Shown: positions 1 through 5,651 of the stretch, piece after piece
Numbering within the stretch: position 1 is the stretch's first letter
Layout of the letters: every line of letters starts with the position of its first letter
Assembly (NCBI GenBank): GCA_027449725.1
Contig: DAIDLB010000162.1
Coordinates: 1-6,908, forward strand
Origin: Chlamydiota bacterium
GTDB taxonomy: Bacteria > Chlamydiota > Chlamydiia > Chlamydiales > SM23-39
Direction of reading: 5' to 3'
DNA: 6,908 nt
The notes under the pieces: generated by a model
What the model was told of the DNA's origin: nothing
Seen by the model: only the letters and a program-made list of their open reading frames with translations
The model's database searches: none
Made by a program: the position numbers and the translations under genes

Positions 1-998
1 TCGATGGCGAAGGAACCGATCTCCCGGTGGCTCTCCCTCCGGTCGATGCCGGGAGGATCGCGGAAGACCCGCTCGCCCAAAACGGCCTTCCCCTTCTCCG
101 TCGTCCGGTTGAGGAAGATAAAGTGGCTCTCGCCTCGGCGCAGCACTTTCAGCCGGGCAGGCACTGATTGAGAAATGAGCGGCTCCATGTGTTCGCGGAA
201 GGCGAGCACTTCGTCAGAGGCTGTTGCTACAATGCCGACAGGTGTTTTGAGGGCCTTGAGAGAGGGCTCTTTCACAAAACACCAGGTCGCGGGAGCCATG
301 AGGAAGACGGCCTTGATCCTCGGGTCGTAGCGGCTTTGTTTCGCAGGAGAAAAATCCACGGCAGAGAGCATCTCGGGCGTCACCTCCGGAAATTGGCTGC
401 GGTTCCGGTTCAATTCGACTTCGATGCCGTCGGGAATTCCCCCTGCGAGAAACAAGCCGGTCAGCCCGGCGAGGGAATAGCCGGCAAAACCGATTCTTTT
501 GGAGTCGATATAGCCCTGGAGGCGCGGCTCGTCAAGAAGCTTGTCCAGTGCGAAAGAGATGTCGCGCGGCCGCTCCCAAAATTGGAGCGTGGCGACGGTA
601 TCGACCGTATGCCAGCTGTTGCCATGGTGCTCGACCGATGCGACGACGTATCCGCTTTGAACGAGTTTTTCCGCAAGCCAGCTCCGGTCCCTTCGATCTC
701 CCGCATGTCCGTGCGACATCACGATCAGAGGCATTTGATGCGCCCGCTTGGCGAACGGAGCGTCCCTCAGCTCTTGAGGGTGCACCCAAACATCTTCATT
801 GAGAACGGATTTTGTCTTTTCTTCCTGAGAGGCCGGATACCAGAACTCGACGGTGATCGGGCGGTTTCTCGCCTCATCGAAGTAGGAATAGGTCTGAACG
901 CCGATCGCAGCCGAAGGTTCGATCGGCTTGGATGGCCTGGAGAGGGCGCAAAGAGGGTGAATAAATAAAACACAGAGGAAGAATAGAAGGCTGCGCAT
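1..998 (-). CDS. Exported alpha/beta hydrolase, dienelactone hydrolase / PAF-acetylhydrolase-like (C-terminus cut by window edge)
   Basis: I translated the minus strand from the ATG at 998; it stays open for 332 codons to the window edge, so the C-terminus is missing. Residues 1-19 (MRSLLFFLCVLFIHPLCAL) look like a Sec signal peptide with no convincing lipobox, so a periplasmic or secreted location is likely. The alpha/beta-hydrolase landmarks come in order: the oxyanion-region MSHGHAG at 94-100, the nucleophile elbow GYSLAG at 173-178 with Ser175, a candidate acid Asp262 in TASDE, and the catalytic His292 in ESHF. The overall plan matches the predicted dienelactone hydrolases and bacterial PAF-acetylhydrolase-like enzymes, which cleave ester bonds; the substrate here cannot be told. 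The elbow ends in Ala where GxSxG usually has Gly. The start has a weak GGA five bases upstream. The gene is divergent from the lysozyme-like gene at 1059, with a 60-base gap. The fold call is firm, the exact subfamily is not. Confidence 0.85.
   Translation of the reverse strand, partial: MRSLLFFLCVLFIHPLCALSRPSKPIEPSAAIGVQTYSYFDEARNRPITVEFWYPASQEEKTKSVLNEDVWVHPQELRDAPFAKRAHQMPLIVMSHGHAGDRRDRSWLAEKLVQSGYVVASVEHHGNSWHTVDTVATLQFWERPRDISFALDKLLDEPRLQGYIDSKRIGFAGYSLAGLTGLFLAGGIPDGIEVELNRNRSQFPEVTPEMLSAVDFSPAKQSRYDPRIKAVFLMAPATWCFVKEPSLKALKTPVGIVATASDEVLAFREHMEPLISQSVPARLKVLRRGESHFIFLNRTTEKGKAVLGERVFRDPPGIDRRESHREIGSFAI
900..927. repeat. 8-bp inverted repeat near the start of the alpha/beta hydrolase gene
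   Basis: GCCGATCG at 900-907 and CGATCGGC at 920-927 are exact reverse complements with a 12-base spacer. They lie about 24 codons into the hydrolase gene, where the encoded residues (KPIEPSAAIG) are the linker after the signal peptide. An RNA hairpin here could slow early translation, but the arms are short and GATCG-containing words are common in this window. Confidence 0.6.
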
Positions 999-1058
999 AG
1001 TTCCAGCTTACAACAAATAACACTTCCGTACAAGGACTCACTGGATTATGCTGGGTAC

Positions 1059-1856
1059 ATGATTTTTTTGACCTCTTTTTTTCTTTTGGCAGCTTCTATC
1101 GACCCTAAAACGGCGCTCGAGATCGGCATCCGGGTGTGGCAAAACGAGTGCGCGGCCACGCTCGATGGGCTGGTTTCCTGGAATAGGGACGAGGAATTCG
1201 CGTCGCTTGGGATCGGCCATTTCATCTGGTACCCTGCAAAGCGGGGACCCTACAAAGAAACGTTTCCAAGCCTCCTCTCGTTTTTGAAGTCCAAAAATGC
1301 AGCCATCCCCCTTTGGATCGAGGAAGCGAGGCGGTGCCCCTGGAAAACCCGCGAAGAGTTCCTCAGGGCCAAATCGAGCAAGAAAATGACGGAGCTGAGG
1401 GATTTTTTGAAAAGCACCGTGGCTCTCCAAGCGGAATTTCTAGCAGAACGGCTCGACGACGCTCTTCCTCTCCTGGAAAACGAGAGAAAGGAAATTCTTG
1501 ATAGCTACCGGCGCGTGGCGGACAACCCGAACGGGATCTATGCCCTCCTCGACTATGTCAACTTCAAAGGGTATGGAACCTCGCCAAAAGAGCGCTACGG
1601 CGATACCGGCTGGGGGCTTCTGCAGGTCCTGGACGGCATGTCGTCCGAGGGAGACCCGATCGAAGAGTTCATCCGCTCCGCCAAGCAGGTTTTGTTGAAG
1701 CGGGTCGAAAACGCCCCCGCTCAACGAAACGAGCAGCAGTATCTTGCCGGCTGGTTCAACCGGATTGAAACCTATAAACCTAAGGAAGCGGCGAAGAAGG
1801 GATCGACTCCTTCGAAAAAGTCTCCTTCACCCGCGACAGGAAAATCAGCGAAATAG
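1059..1856 (+). CDS. Conserved exported protein of unknown function with a lysozyme-like Glu...GIGH motif
   Basis: 265 residues. The first 13 (MIFLTSFFLLAAS) are a short hydrophobic stretch that could be a signal peptide, although it lacks the usual positive charge; no better in-frame start is present upstream. The strongest block is residues 27-59: WQNEC at 27-31, SWN at 40-42, EEFASLGIGHFIWYP at 45-59. A second block is DYVNFKGYGTSPKERYGDTG at 165-184 followed by WGLLQVL. I do not recognise a named family with certainty, though the pattern looks like a conserved bacterial hypothetical family. Glu30 followed 24 residues later by His54 in GIGH resembles the catalytic Glu and GxGH turn of phage-type lysozymes, so peptidoglycan cleavage is a hypothesis. 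The last 25 residues (241-265) are a Lys/Ser/Pro-rich tail lying wholly opposite the 3' end of the MFS gene. Stop is TAG at 1854-1856. No strong ribosome binding site is visible. Confidence 0.85.
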   Translation: MIFLTSFFLLAASIDPKTALEIGIRVWQNECAATLDGLVSWNRDEEFASLGIGHFIWYPAKRGPYKETFPSLLSFLKSKNAAIPLWIEEARRCPWKTREEFLRAKSSKKMTELRDFLKSTVALQAEFLAERLDDALPLLENERKEILDSYRRVADNPNGIYALLDYVNFKGYGTSPKERYGDTGWGLLQVLDGMSSEGDPIEEFIRSAKQVLLKRVENAPAQRNEQQYLAGWFNRIETYKPKEAAKKGSTPSKKSPSPATGKSAK

Positions 1857-3039
1857 CGAGATAGACGACGAGGATCAGAAGGGCCCAGTGATAGGCTGTC
1901 GTAGAAAAGAGGCGCGCCCCGTCCAGGATCTCTCCCGTCCAAAGCAGGTCGAGCAACCTCCCGGTCAATAGATCGGAAAGGGCGCCGAACAGGGCGTCGA
2001 AGGCGTTCATGAAGCCGATCGCCGTGGCGGCGACGAGGGTGGAATGGATCTCCTTCATCATGGTGAAGCAGAGCAAAAACGAGCTGATGGAAAATCCGAA
2101 GAGAAAAAGAAGGCTGAACATCAGGTAGGCGGGTATCTGGGGAAGATAGAGGACCAGAGCGAGGGAGAGCCCCCCTGCCGCCGTCCCCCAGGCCATGACC
2201 GGTTTCCGCTTTTCCAGCAGGTCGGAAATCCACCCGAAGAACGGTGCTCCAATAGCAAATCCGACAAAGATGAGAGAGGCGCCTTTGGCCGCCATATGGG
2301 GAGAATATGCGTAGGCCTCCTGCAAAAACGGGATGGCCCAGAGTCCTCCGAAAGCAGAAACGGGCGCAAAGGCAAAGCCGCTGTAAAACGAAAGCGCCCA
2401 AGATTGTGAGTGTTTCACGACCGATTTCAAGCCGGCCCTGACCTTTGCAGTCTGGGGCATCACGTTGGAGCGCTTGTGGTGAGGAGCGCGATTCCGAACA
2501 ATGGCAAAAAAAAGGATGGCTAGGAGAAGGCCCAACAGGGAAAGGGCCAGCATCGCCCGCCTCCATCCGAGATAGGAGATGAAATGGGCGAGAGGCGCCT
2601 GCCCTCCGACCGCGCCAAGCATGCCGACGCTCATCATGAGTCCCGCCATAAGAGCGAATTGACGGACGGGAAACCAGTTTGCGATCAGCTTCAAGCAGTT
2701 TAGAGCAGCAAACGCAGCGCCGACGCCTGCGATAAAACGGCCGACGAGTGCCACTCCGAACGATTCGGCCACACTCAAAAAGGCCATGCCGGCGGCGCAG
2801 AGCAAAATCGCAACCGTTGTCACCCTTCTCGGCCCCCACCGGTCGATCAGCAGCCCTGCCGGAATCTGAAACAGAAGGTAGGCATAGAAATAAGAGGCGG
2901 CGAGGTTGCCCATCGCAGCCCCGCTCAGCGAGAACTCGGCCATCAGATCGAGCGCCATTACGCTCGGCGACACTTCGATCGCATACTTGTAAAACATAAA
3001 CAAGGCGGCAAGCAGCCAGATAACCCAAGCTTTCAACAT
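1780..3039 (-). CDS. MFS permease, 12 TM, substrate unknown
   Basis: 419 residues from the ATG at 3039, preceded by AGGG five bases upstream (3045-3048). The frame is open further upstream to 3336, but that stretch is antisense to the neighbouring EEP gene, so I reject the longer form. The protein is almost entirely hydrophobic, with about twelve membrane segments in two halves joined by a basic loop near residues 182-212. Major Facilitator signature A is clear in GLLIDRWGPRR at 62-72, with its second-half counterpart GWISDLLEKRK at 269-279. Residues 20-60 (the VSPSVM and NLAASYFYAYLLFQIP region) recall MFS permeases of intracellular bacteria such as Legionella and Coxiella; from memory this suggests uptake of a small organic nutrient, but nothing in the sequence fixes the substrate. 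It is divergent from the gene at 3095 (55-base gap) and its last 77 bases overlap the convergent gene ending at 1856. Stop is TAG. Confidence 0.93.
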   Translation of the reverse strand: MLKAWVIWLLAALFMFYKYAIEVSPSVMALDLMAEFSLSGAAMGNLAASYFYAYLLFQIPAGLLIDRWGPRRVTTVAILLCAAGMAFLSVAESFGVALVGRFIAGVGAAFAALNCLKLIANWFPVRQFALMAGLMMSVGMLGAVGGQAPLAHFISYLGWRRAMLALSLLGLLLAILFFAIVRNRAPHHKRSNVMPQTAKVRAGLKSVVKHSQSWALSFYSGFAFAPVSAFGGLWAIPFLQEAYAYSPHMAAKGASLIFVGFAIGAPFFGWISDLLEKRKPVMAWGTAAGGLSLALVLYLPQIPAYLMFSLLFLFGFSISSFLLCFTMMKEIHSTLVAATAIGFMNAFDALFGALSDLLTGRLLDLLWTGEILDGARLFSTTAYHWALLILVVYLAISLIFLSRVKETFSKESIPSSPLP

Positions 3040-3094
3040 AGTTTCCCTTTTTCTTGGAATAAAATACTTTATTAGATTATTTTCTACGCAATTT
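3040..3094. promoter_or_regulatory. A/T-rich divergent intergenic region with small palindrome
   Basis: This 55-base gap separates the divergent MFS and EEP-like genes and must hold the 5' control signals of both unless they lie inside the coding regions. It is much richer in A/T than its surroundings. It contains an inverted repeat, AATAAA (3058-3063) and TTTATT (3068-3073) around a 4-base spacer, which could be an operator or a chance product of low-complexity sequence. I could not fit a convincing -35/-10 pair on either strand. The MFS side carries its AGGG ribosome binding site at 3045-3048; the EEP side has no recognisable Shine-Dalgarno sequence. Confidence 0.4.
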
Positions 3095-3988
3095 ATGAGA
3101 TACAAAGCGAAAGGCGCGTATGTAGGCGAACTGCAAGAGCGCTGGACATTTCCTTCAGACCATCTGCCGATCGGAATGACCTTCGATTCAATCCACATCG
3201 CTTCCTGGAACGTGCTTGACGCCGCCGATATGGACTGGGTGACGAAAGAAAATTCCCAAGGATTAAGTCGTTCGATGATCGCAGACGAACATATTGCGAT
3301 ACCGGGAACTAAGTTAACGGTGAGAGATCGGCGCATCGCCGATCTGATCGGAGAGATGCTTTTTCATCCGACTCATCCGAGATCCCTTCTGGCGCTGCAA
3401 GAATGCAGCGAGCCGCTGGCCGAAGAGCTGCGCTCGCGCTTCGGCCCTCTTGGGTTTCTCCTCGTCTCCAATGTAGGGAAAGCCGTTCTTCTGAACACCT
3501 CGCTCTTCGAGGTGATTGAGGCCAAAGCCATCACCGGCCTCTTCTCAAGAGAGCCGCAGGAACCCATCCAGGTTCTCCTCTTGAAACGGCTCGATACGGG
3601 GGAACAAATCCGCTGGATCAATGCCCATCTCCCCGGCGACCCCAAGGGACCTGCCCGGTTTGAATTCGCAAAGGTTCTCTCGGACACATTTGACCCAGAG
3701 GAGCTTACGCTTGCGATGGGAGATATGAATTTCAACGAGCTGGAAATGGCCGACGCCCTGCAATGCCCCTTCCGTGTCTATGCGCCTTACTGCACAAACA
3801 TTTCCCCTTACACCTTTTTCTCAAAGGCGATAGACCTTTTTCTTGTCTACTCGCCTCAAGAAAAGGAACTCGTTTTAAGCAAGCCTGATCAACTCCTCAG
3901 CAATCTCGATCGATTACTTCTTCTTCTTGAAAGACCAGAGGATCATGCCGGCTCCGACGACAATCGCGATGACGCCGCCCGTCTGTAG
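3095..3988 (+). CDS. EEP-family (DNase I-fold) phosphohydrolase with apparently circularly permuted motif order
   Basis: 297 residues from the ATG at 3095; no Shine-Dalgarno is evident, but this is the only ATG that keeps the N-terminal motif. Endonuclease/exonuclease/phosphatase motifs are present: Asn39 in IASWNVL, Glu103 in LALQEC, His178 in INAHLPGD, Asp210/Asn212 in MGDMNFN, Asp247 in KAIDLFLVYS. The motif that should close the domain, Ser-Asp-His, is absent from the C-terminus and stands instead at residues 21-23 (FPSDHLPIGMTF), 16 residues before Asn39. First and last strands are adjacent in this fold, so a permuted enzyme with all metal-binding and catalytic residues is plausible. The family hydrolyses phosphodiesters or phosphomonoesters of nucleic acids, lipids or inositol phosphates; the substrate is unknown. 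No signal peptide or membrane segment is seen, so a cytoplasmic location or a non-Sec export route is likely. Residues 274-297 form an odd Leu-run and acidic tail opposite the end of the next gene. Confidence 0.88.
   Translation: MRYKAKGAYVGELQERWTFPSDHLPIGMTFDSIHIASWNVLDAADMDWVTKENSQGLSRSMIADEHIAIPGTKLTVRDRRIADLIGEMLFHPTHPRSLLALQECSEPLAEELRSRFGPLGFLLVSNVGKAVLLNTSLFEVIEAKAITGLFSREPQEPIQVLLLKRLDTGEQIRWINAHLPGDPKGPARFEFAKVLSDTFDPEELTLAMGDMNFNELEMADALQCPFRVYAPYCTNISPYTFFSKAIDLFLVYSPQEKELVLSKPDQLLSNLDRLLLLLERPEDHAGSDDNRDDAARL
3325..3345. repeat. Perfect 9-bp inverted repeat, 3-base loop, inside the permuted EEP gene
   Basis: AGATCGGCG at 3325-3333 and CGCCGATCT at 3337-3345 are exact reverse complements around the loop CAT. 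The repeat encodes part of RDRRIADLIG, a segment that fits the helix before the Glu motif in EEP proteins, so protein coding may be the whole explanation. No T-tract follows, so it is not an intrinsic terminator. Confidence 0.75.
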
Positions 3989-4252
3989 CTGATTCGCCAT
4001 CGTCTCATAGTGGTCTGCCTCAGCTTTGCCTGCCGCGATTTTTTGATCAGCCGAATTGAACAGAACCGTATTGCCCACTTCTTTGGAAACAGGGTTCACG
4101 CCAAAAACCTTTCGGCCCGTCGCCACCTTTTGCTCGCCGCTCGAAATTTCGGCTCGTCCTTGCAATACCTGGCCTTTAATGTATTGAGACGCGCCAATCA
4201 TCACAACGCCGGCAATTAAAACAACTACTCCAAAAATTCTTAGCGATTTCAA
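3914..4252 (-). CDS. Small membrane protein with two TM segments, unknown function
   Basis: 112 residues if translation begins at the TTG at 4252, which I prefer because a strong GGGAGG lies six bases upstream (4259-4264) and the product then starts MKSLRIFGVVV, a normal membrane-protein N-terminus. The frame is open up to another TTG at 4300 (128 residues), but that start has no ribosome binding site. One TM helix spans about residues 4-24 and a second about 92-106, ending in the basic KKKK tail. Between them lies a soluble segment of about 65 residues, including the segments SSGEQKVATGRKVFG and DQKIAAGKAEADHYETMANQ. By the positive-inside rule, both ends are probably cytoplasmic and the middle periplasmic. 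I do not recognise a characterised family; the plan resembles small DUF-type bacterial membrane proteins. It follows the Bcr-type permease gene by about 60 bases with no terminator seen, so the two may be cotranscribed. Its last 75 bases overlap the convergent EEP gene. Stop is TAA. Confidence 0.8.
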   Translation of the reverse strand: MKSLRIFGVVVLIAGVVMIGASQYIKGQVLQGRAEISSGEQKVATGRKVFGVNPVSKEVGNTVLFNSADQKIAAGKAEADHYETMANQLQTGGVIAIVVGAGMILWSFKKKK

Positions 4253-4258
4253 TGGGAA

Positions 4259-4264
4259 CCTCCC
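4259..4264 (-). promoter_or_regulatory. Strong ribosome binding site deciding a TTG start
   Basis: On the minus strand GGGAGG is followed by six bases and TTG at 4252, an ideal spacing. The surrounding 9-mer (AACCTCCCT on the plus strand, 4257-4265) is repeated exactly at 4274-4282, but the upstream copy has no start codon at a usable distance. GGGA and TCCC around the site could form a 4-bp hairpin that partly hides it. Confidence 0.65.
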
Positions 4265-4312
4265 TGGGTTTCTAACCTCCCTACTTGTCACACCTTCCAA
4301 AAAATGTAAATC

Positions 4313-5539
4313 TTAATGTCCGATTGTTCCGGCTGCAGCGCTTTGTCCCAAGGAGTTTTGTTTACGCCATCTTTCATAAAAGAAAATCGTCGGCAGGATC
4401 ACAATCAAAATGACTGTGATCACGTAGACGATCGGATAGATCGTCCCGTCGTAGAGCCAGCTGGCCAATCCCACGATCAGGGCTGCAAAAAGAAGCCTTG
4501 CGCTCGTGAGCAGGCTCGCCGCCACCCCTTTGATGTCGGGCAAAAGCTCCATCCCTTCGGGGAAGTAGAAAGAGATCGTCCAATTGCACCCAAACGTATA
4601 GAGGAGCATGAAGAATGTCGCCGGATAAGGATTGGCAGGAGCCAGCCACGCACCGACGGCCAGACCAAGACCTCCCAAAAGGAGCAGGACCGTCCCAACC
4701 TGTTTGAGCCTTTGGACTCCCCAACGGGCGATCGAGCGCATACAGGTGAGAGATGCAACCAGCCAGGCGCCTAAAACCGCTGCTTGGAAGAAGGGAAAAT
4801 GGGTCTTTTTCACCCCCAACTCGACGACAAAAAGGACCGATGTCCCTGACAAGAAGGCCAGGTAGCCGGCAAACATGAAGCTCATGATGACCGTCAGCTG
4901 CCAAAAGGGCAGACAGGTAAAGGCCTGCTTAAAATCGCGCAGGATCTTTTTCCCCTCAAATGGGCTTCTTTTCTCCCGAGGCAGCGTCTCATCGAAATAA
5001 AAGAGGCAGATCGCCAGACTCAGGAGCACAAACAGGGCGATCGCTAAAAAGTTGGAGCGAAAGCCGTACATGTGGTTGAGAAAGCCTCCCAGCATCGGCG
5101 CCAGCGCCATGATAAACGGGATGACCAGATTGAGCTGGTTGAGCGCTTTGATCGCCTTTTCAGCTTGAAATGCATCGAACAGGATCGCAGTGCCTAAAGT
5201 AAAGCAGCCGCCGCTCCCAAGCCCCTGCAGAAGACGCCCGAAGAGCATCTGTTCAAAGGTTTGGGCAAAAATCGTCAAGAGGCTGCCGAGCAAAAACAGC
5301 CCCAGGGCGATGAGAAGCGGTTTTTTCCTCCCGAACGAATCGGATACAGGACCGTAAAGGGGGCCCGAAAGACAGATCCCGACAAAGTTCCAGGTCAGAA
5401 GGCTTTGGATGGTATCTTCGGATACGCTAAAGGCGACCATCATGTCAGGGAATGCCGGAAGATAAATATCGGTTTCAATGCACGCGGCAATGAAAATCAC
5501 GACGATGAGAAGGAGATACTTGATCCCACTCGAATTCAT
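4313..5539 (-). CDS. MFS drug-efflux permease, Bcr/CflA type (DHA1)
   Basis: 408 residues, the normal length for the 12-TM Bcr/CflA branch of the DHA1 family, whose members export drugs such as bicyclomycin and chloramphenicol, or small metabolites, in exchange for protons. The N-terminal signature TDIYLPAFPDM at 23-33 includes the membrane-embedded acidic residue (Asp24) typical of the group. Motif A is GPLYGPVSDSFGRKKPL at 59-75. The segment GRLLQGLGSGG at 101-111 and the TM5 motif ALAPMLGG at 145-152 also fit. The ATG at 5539 has AGGA seven bases upstream (5547-5550). The gene sits just downstream of an intrinsic terminator that ends the EEP gene before it, and about 60 bases before the small membrane protein gene. 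Substrate cannot be predicted; in an intracellular bacterium the role may be export of metabolites and not drug resistance. Stop is TAA at 4313-4315. Confidence 0.93.
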   Translation of the reverse strand: MNSSGIKYLLLIVVIFIAACIETDIYLPAFPDMMVAFSVSEDTIQSLLTWNFVGICLSGPLYGPVSDSFGRKKPLLIALGLFLLGSLLTIFAQTFEQMLFGRLLQGLGSGGCFTLGTAILFDAFQAEKAIKALNQLNLVIPFIMALAPMLGGFLNHMYGFRSNFLAIALFVLLSLAICLFYFDETLPREKRSPFEGKKILRDFKQAFTCLPFWQLTVIMSFMFAGYLAFLSGTSVLFVVELGVKKTHFPFFQAAVLGAWLVASLTCMRSIARWGVQRLKQVGTVLLLLGGLGLAVGAWLAPANPYPATFFMLLYTFGCNWTISFYFPEGMELLPDIKGVAASLLTSARLLFAALIVGLASWLYDGTIYPIVYVITVILIVILPTIFFYERWRKQNSLGQSAAAGTIGH

Positions 5540-5555
5540 AAATGTGTCCTAAATC

Positions 5556-5586
5556 AAAAAATAAAAAAAGGTCTTGCCGAAGCAAG
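5556..5586 (-). terminator. Intrinsic (rho-independent) terminator
   Basis: On the minus strand CTTGC-TTCG-GCAAG forms a 5-bp stem closed by a UUCG tetraloop (5573-5586). It is followed by ACC, seven T's (5563-5569), one A and six more T's (5556-5561). It lies 66 bases after the stop of the sphingomyelinase-like gene and is oriented to end that transcript. The T-tract finishes only 16 bases before the start codon of the Bcr-type permease, so it also lies in or at the edge of that gene's leader. Confidence 0.8.
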
Positions 5587-5651
5587 TAGAAGCAGCGGGG
5601 GGAGAGAAAAAAATGTGAGCTAGTGGACTCTTTTCATATGCACAGAATAAT

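Noticed and set aside
168..968. Long open frame on the plus strand (266 codons)
   Set aside because: It lies opposite the alpha/beta hydrolase, whose minus-strand frame has a signal peptide and a full catalytic triad. The plus-strand product is rich in Arg and Gly with no domain-like pattern.
1772..3028. Long open frame on the minus strand (418 codons) in another frame of the MFS gene
   Set aside because: The product is Arg/Ser/Cys-rich without membrane segments, while the overlapping frame gives a clear 12-TM permease with MFS motifs.
3040..3336. Upstream extension of the MFS gene by 99 codons
   Set aside because: It would run opposite the N-terminal motifs of the EEP gene and precede a normal first TM helix; the ATG at 3039 has an AGGG site.
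3980..4000. Possible frameshift at the end of the EEP gene hiding a C-terminal SDH motif
   Set aside because: Downstream sequence is the opposite strand of the small membrane protein, and the SDH motif is already present at residues 21-23.
4253..4300. Longer form of the small membrane protein starting at a TTG at 4300
   Set aside because: No ribosome binding site precedes it, while the TTG at 4252 has an ideally spaced GGGAGG and gives a typical membrane N-terminus. The longer form cannot be fully excluded.
4374..4904. Overlapping open frame inside the Bcr-type permease gene
   Set aside because: It is in a different frame on the same strand, with a composition typical of an out-of-frame shadow.
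5037..5044. GCGATCGC, the cyanobacterial HIP1 octamer
   Set aside because: I noticed only this one exact copy, although GATCG words are common; it is not the repeated pattern expected of HIP1.
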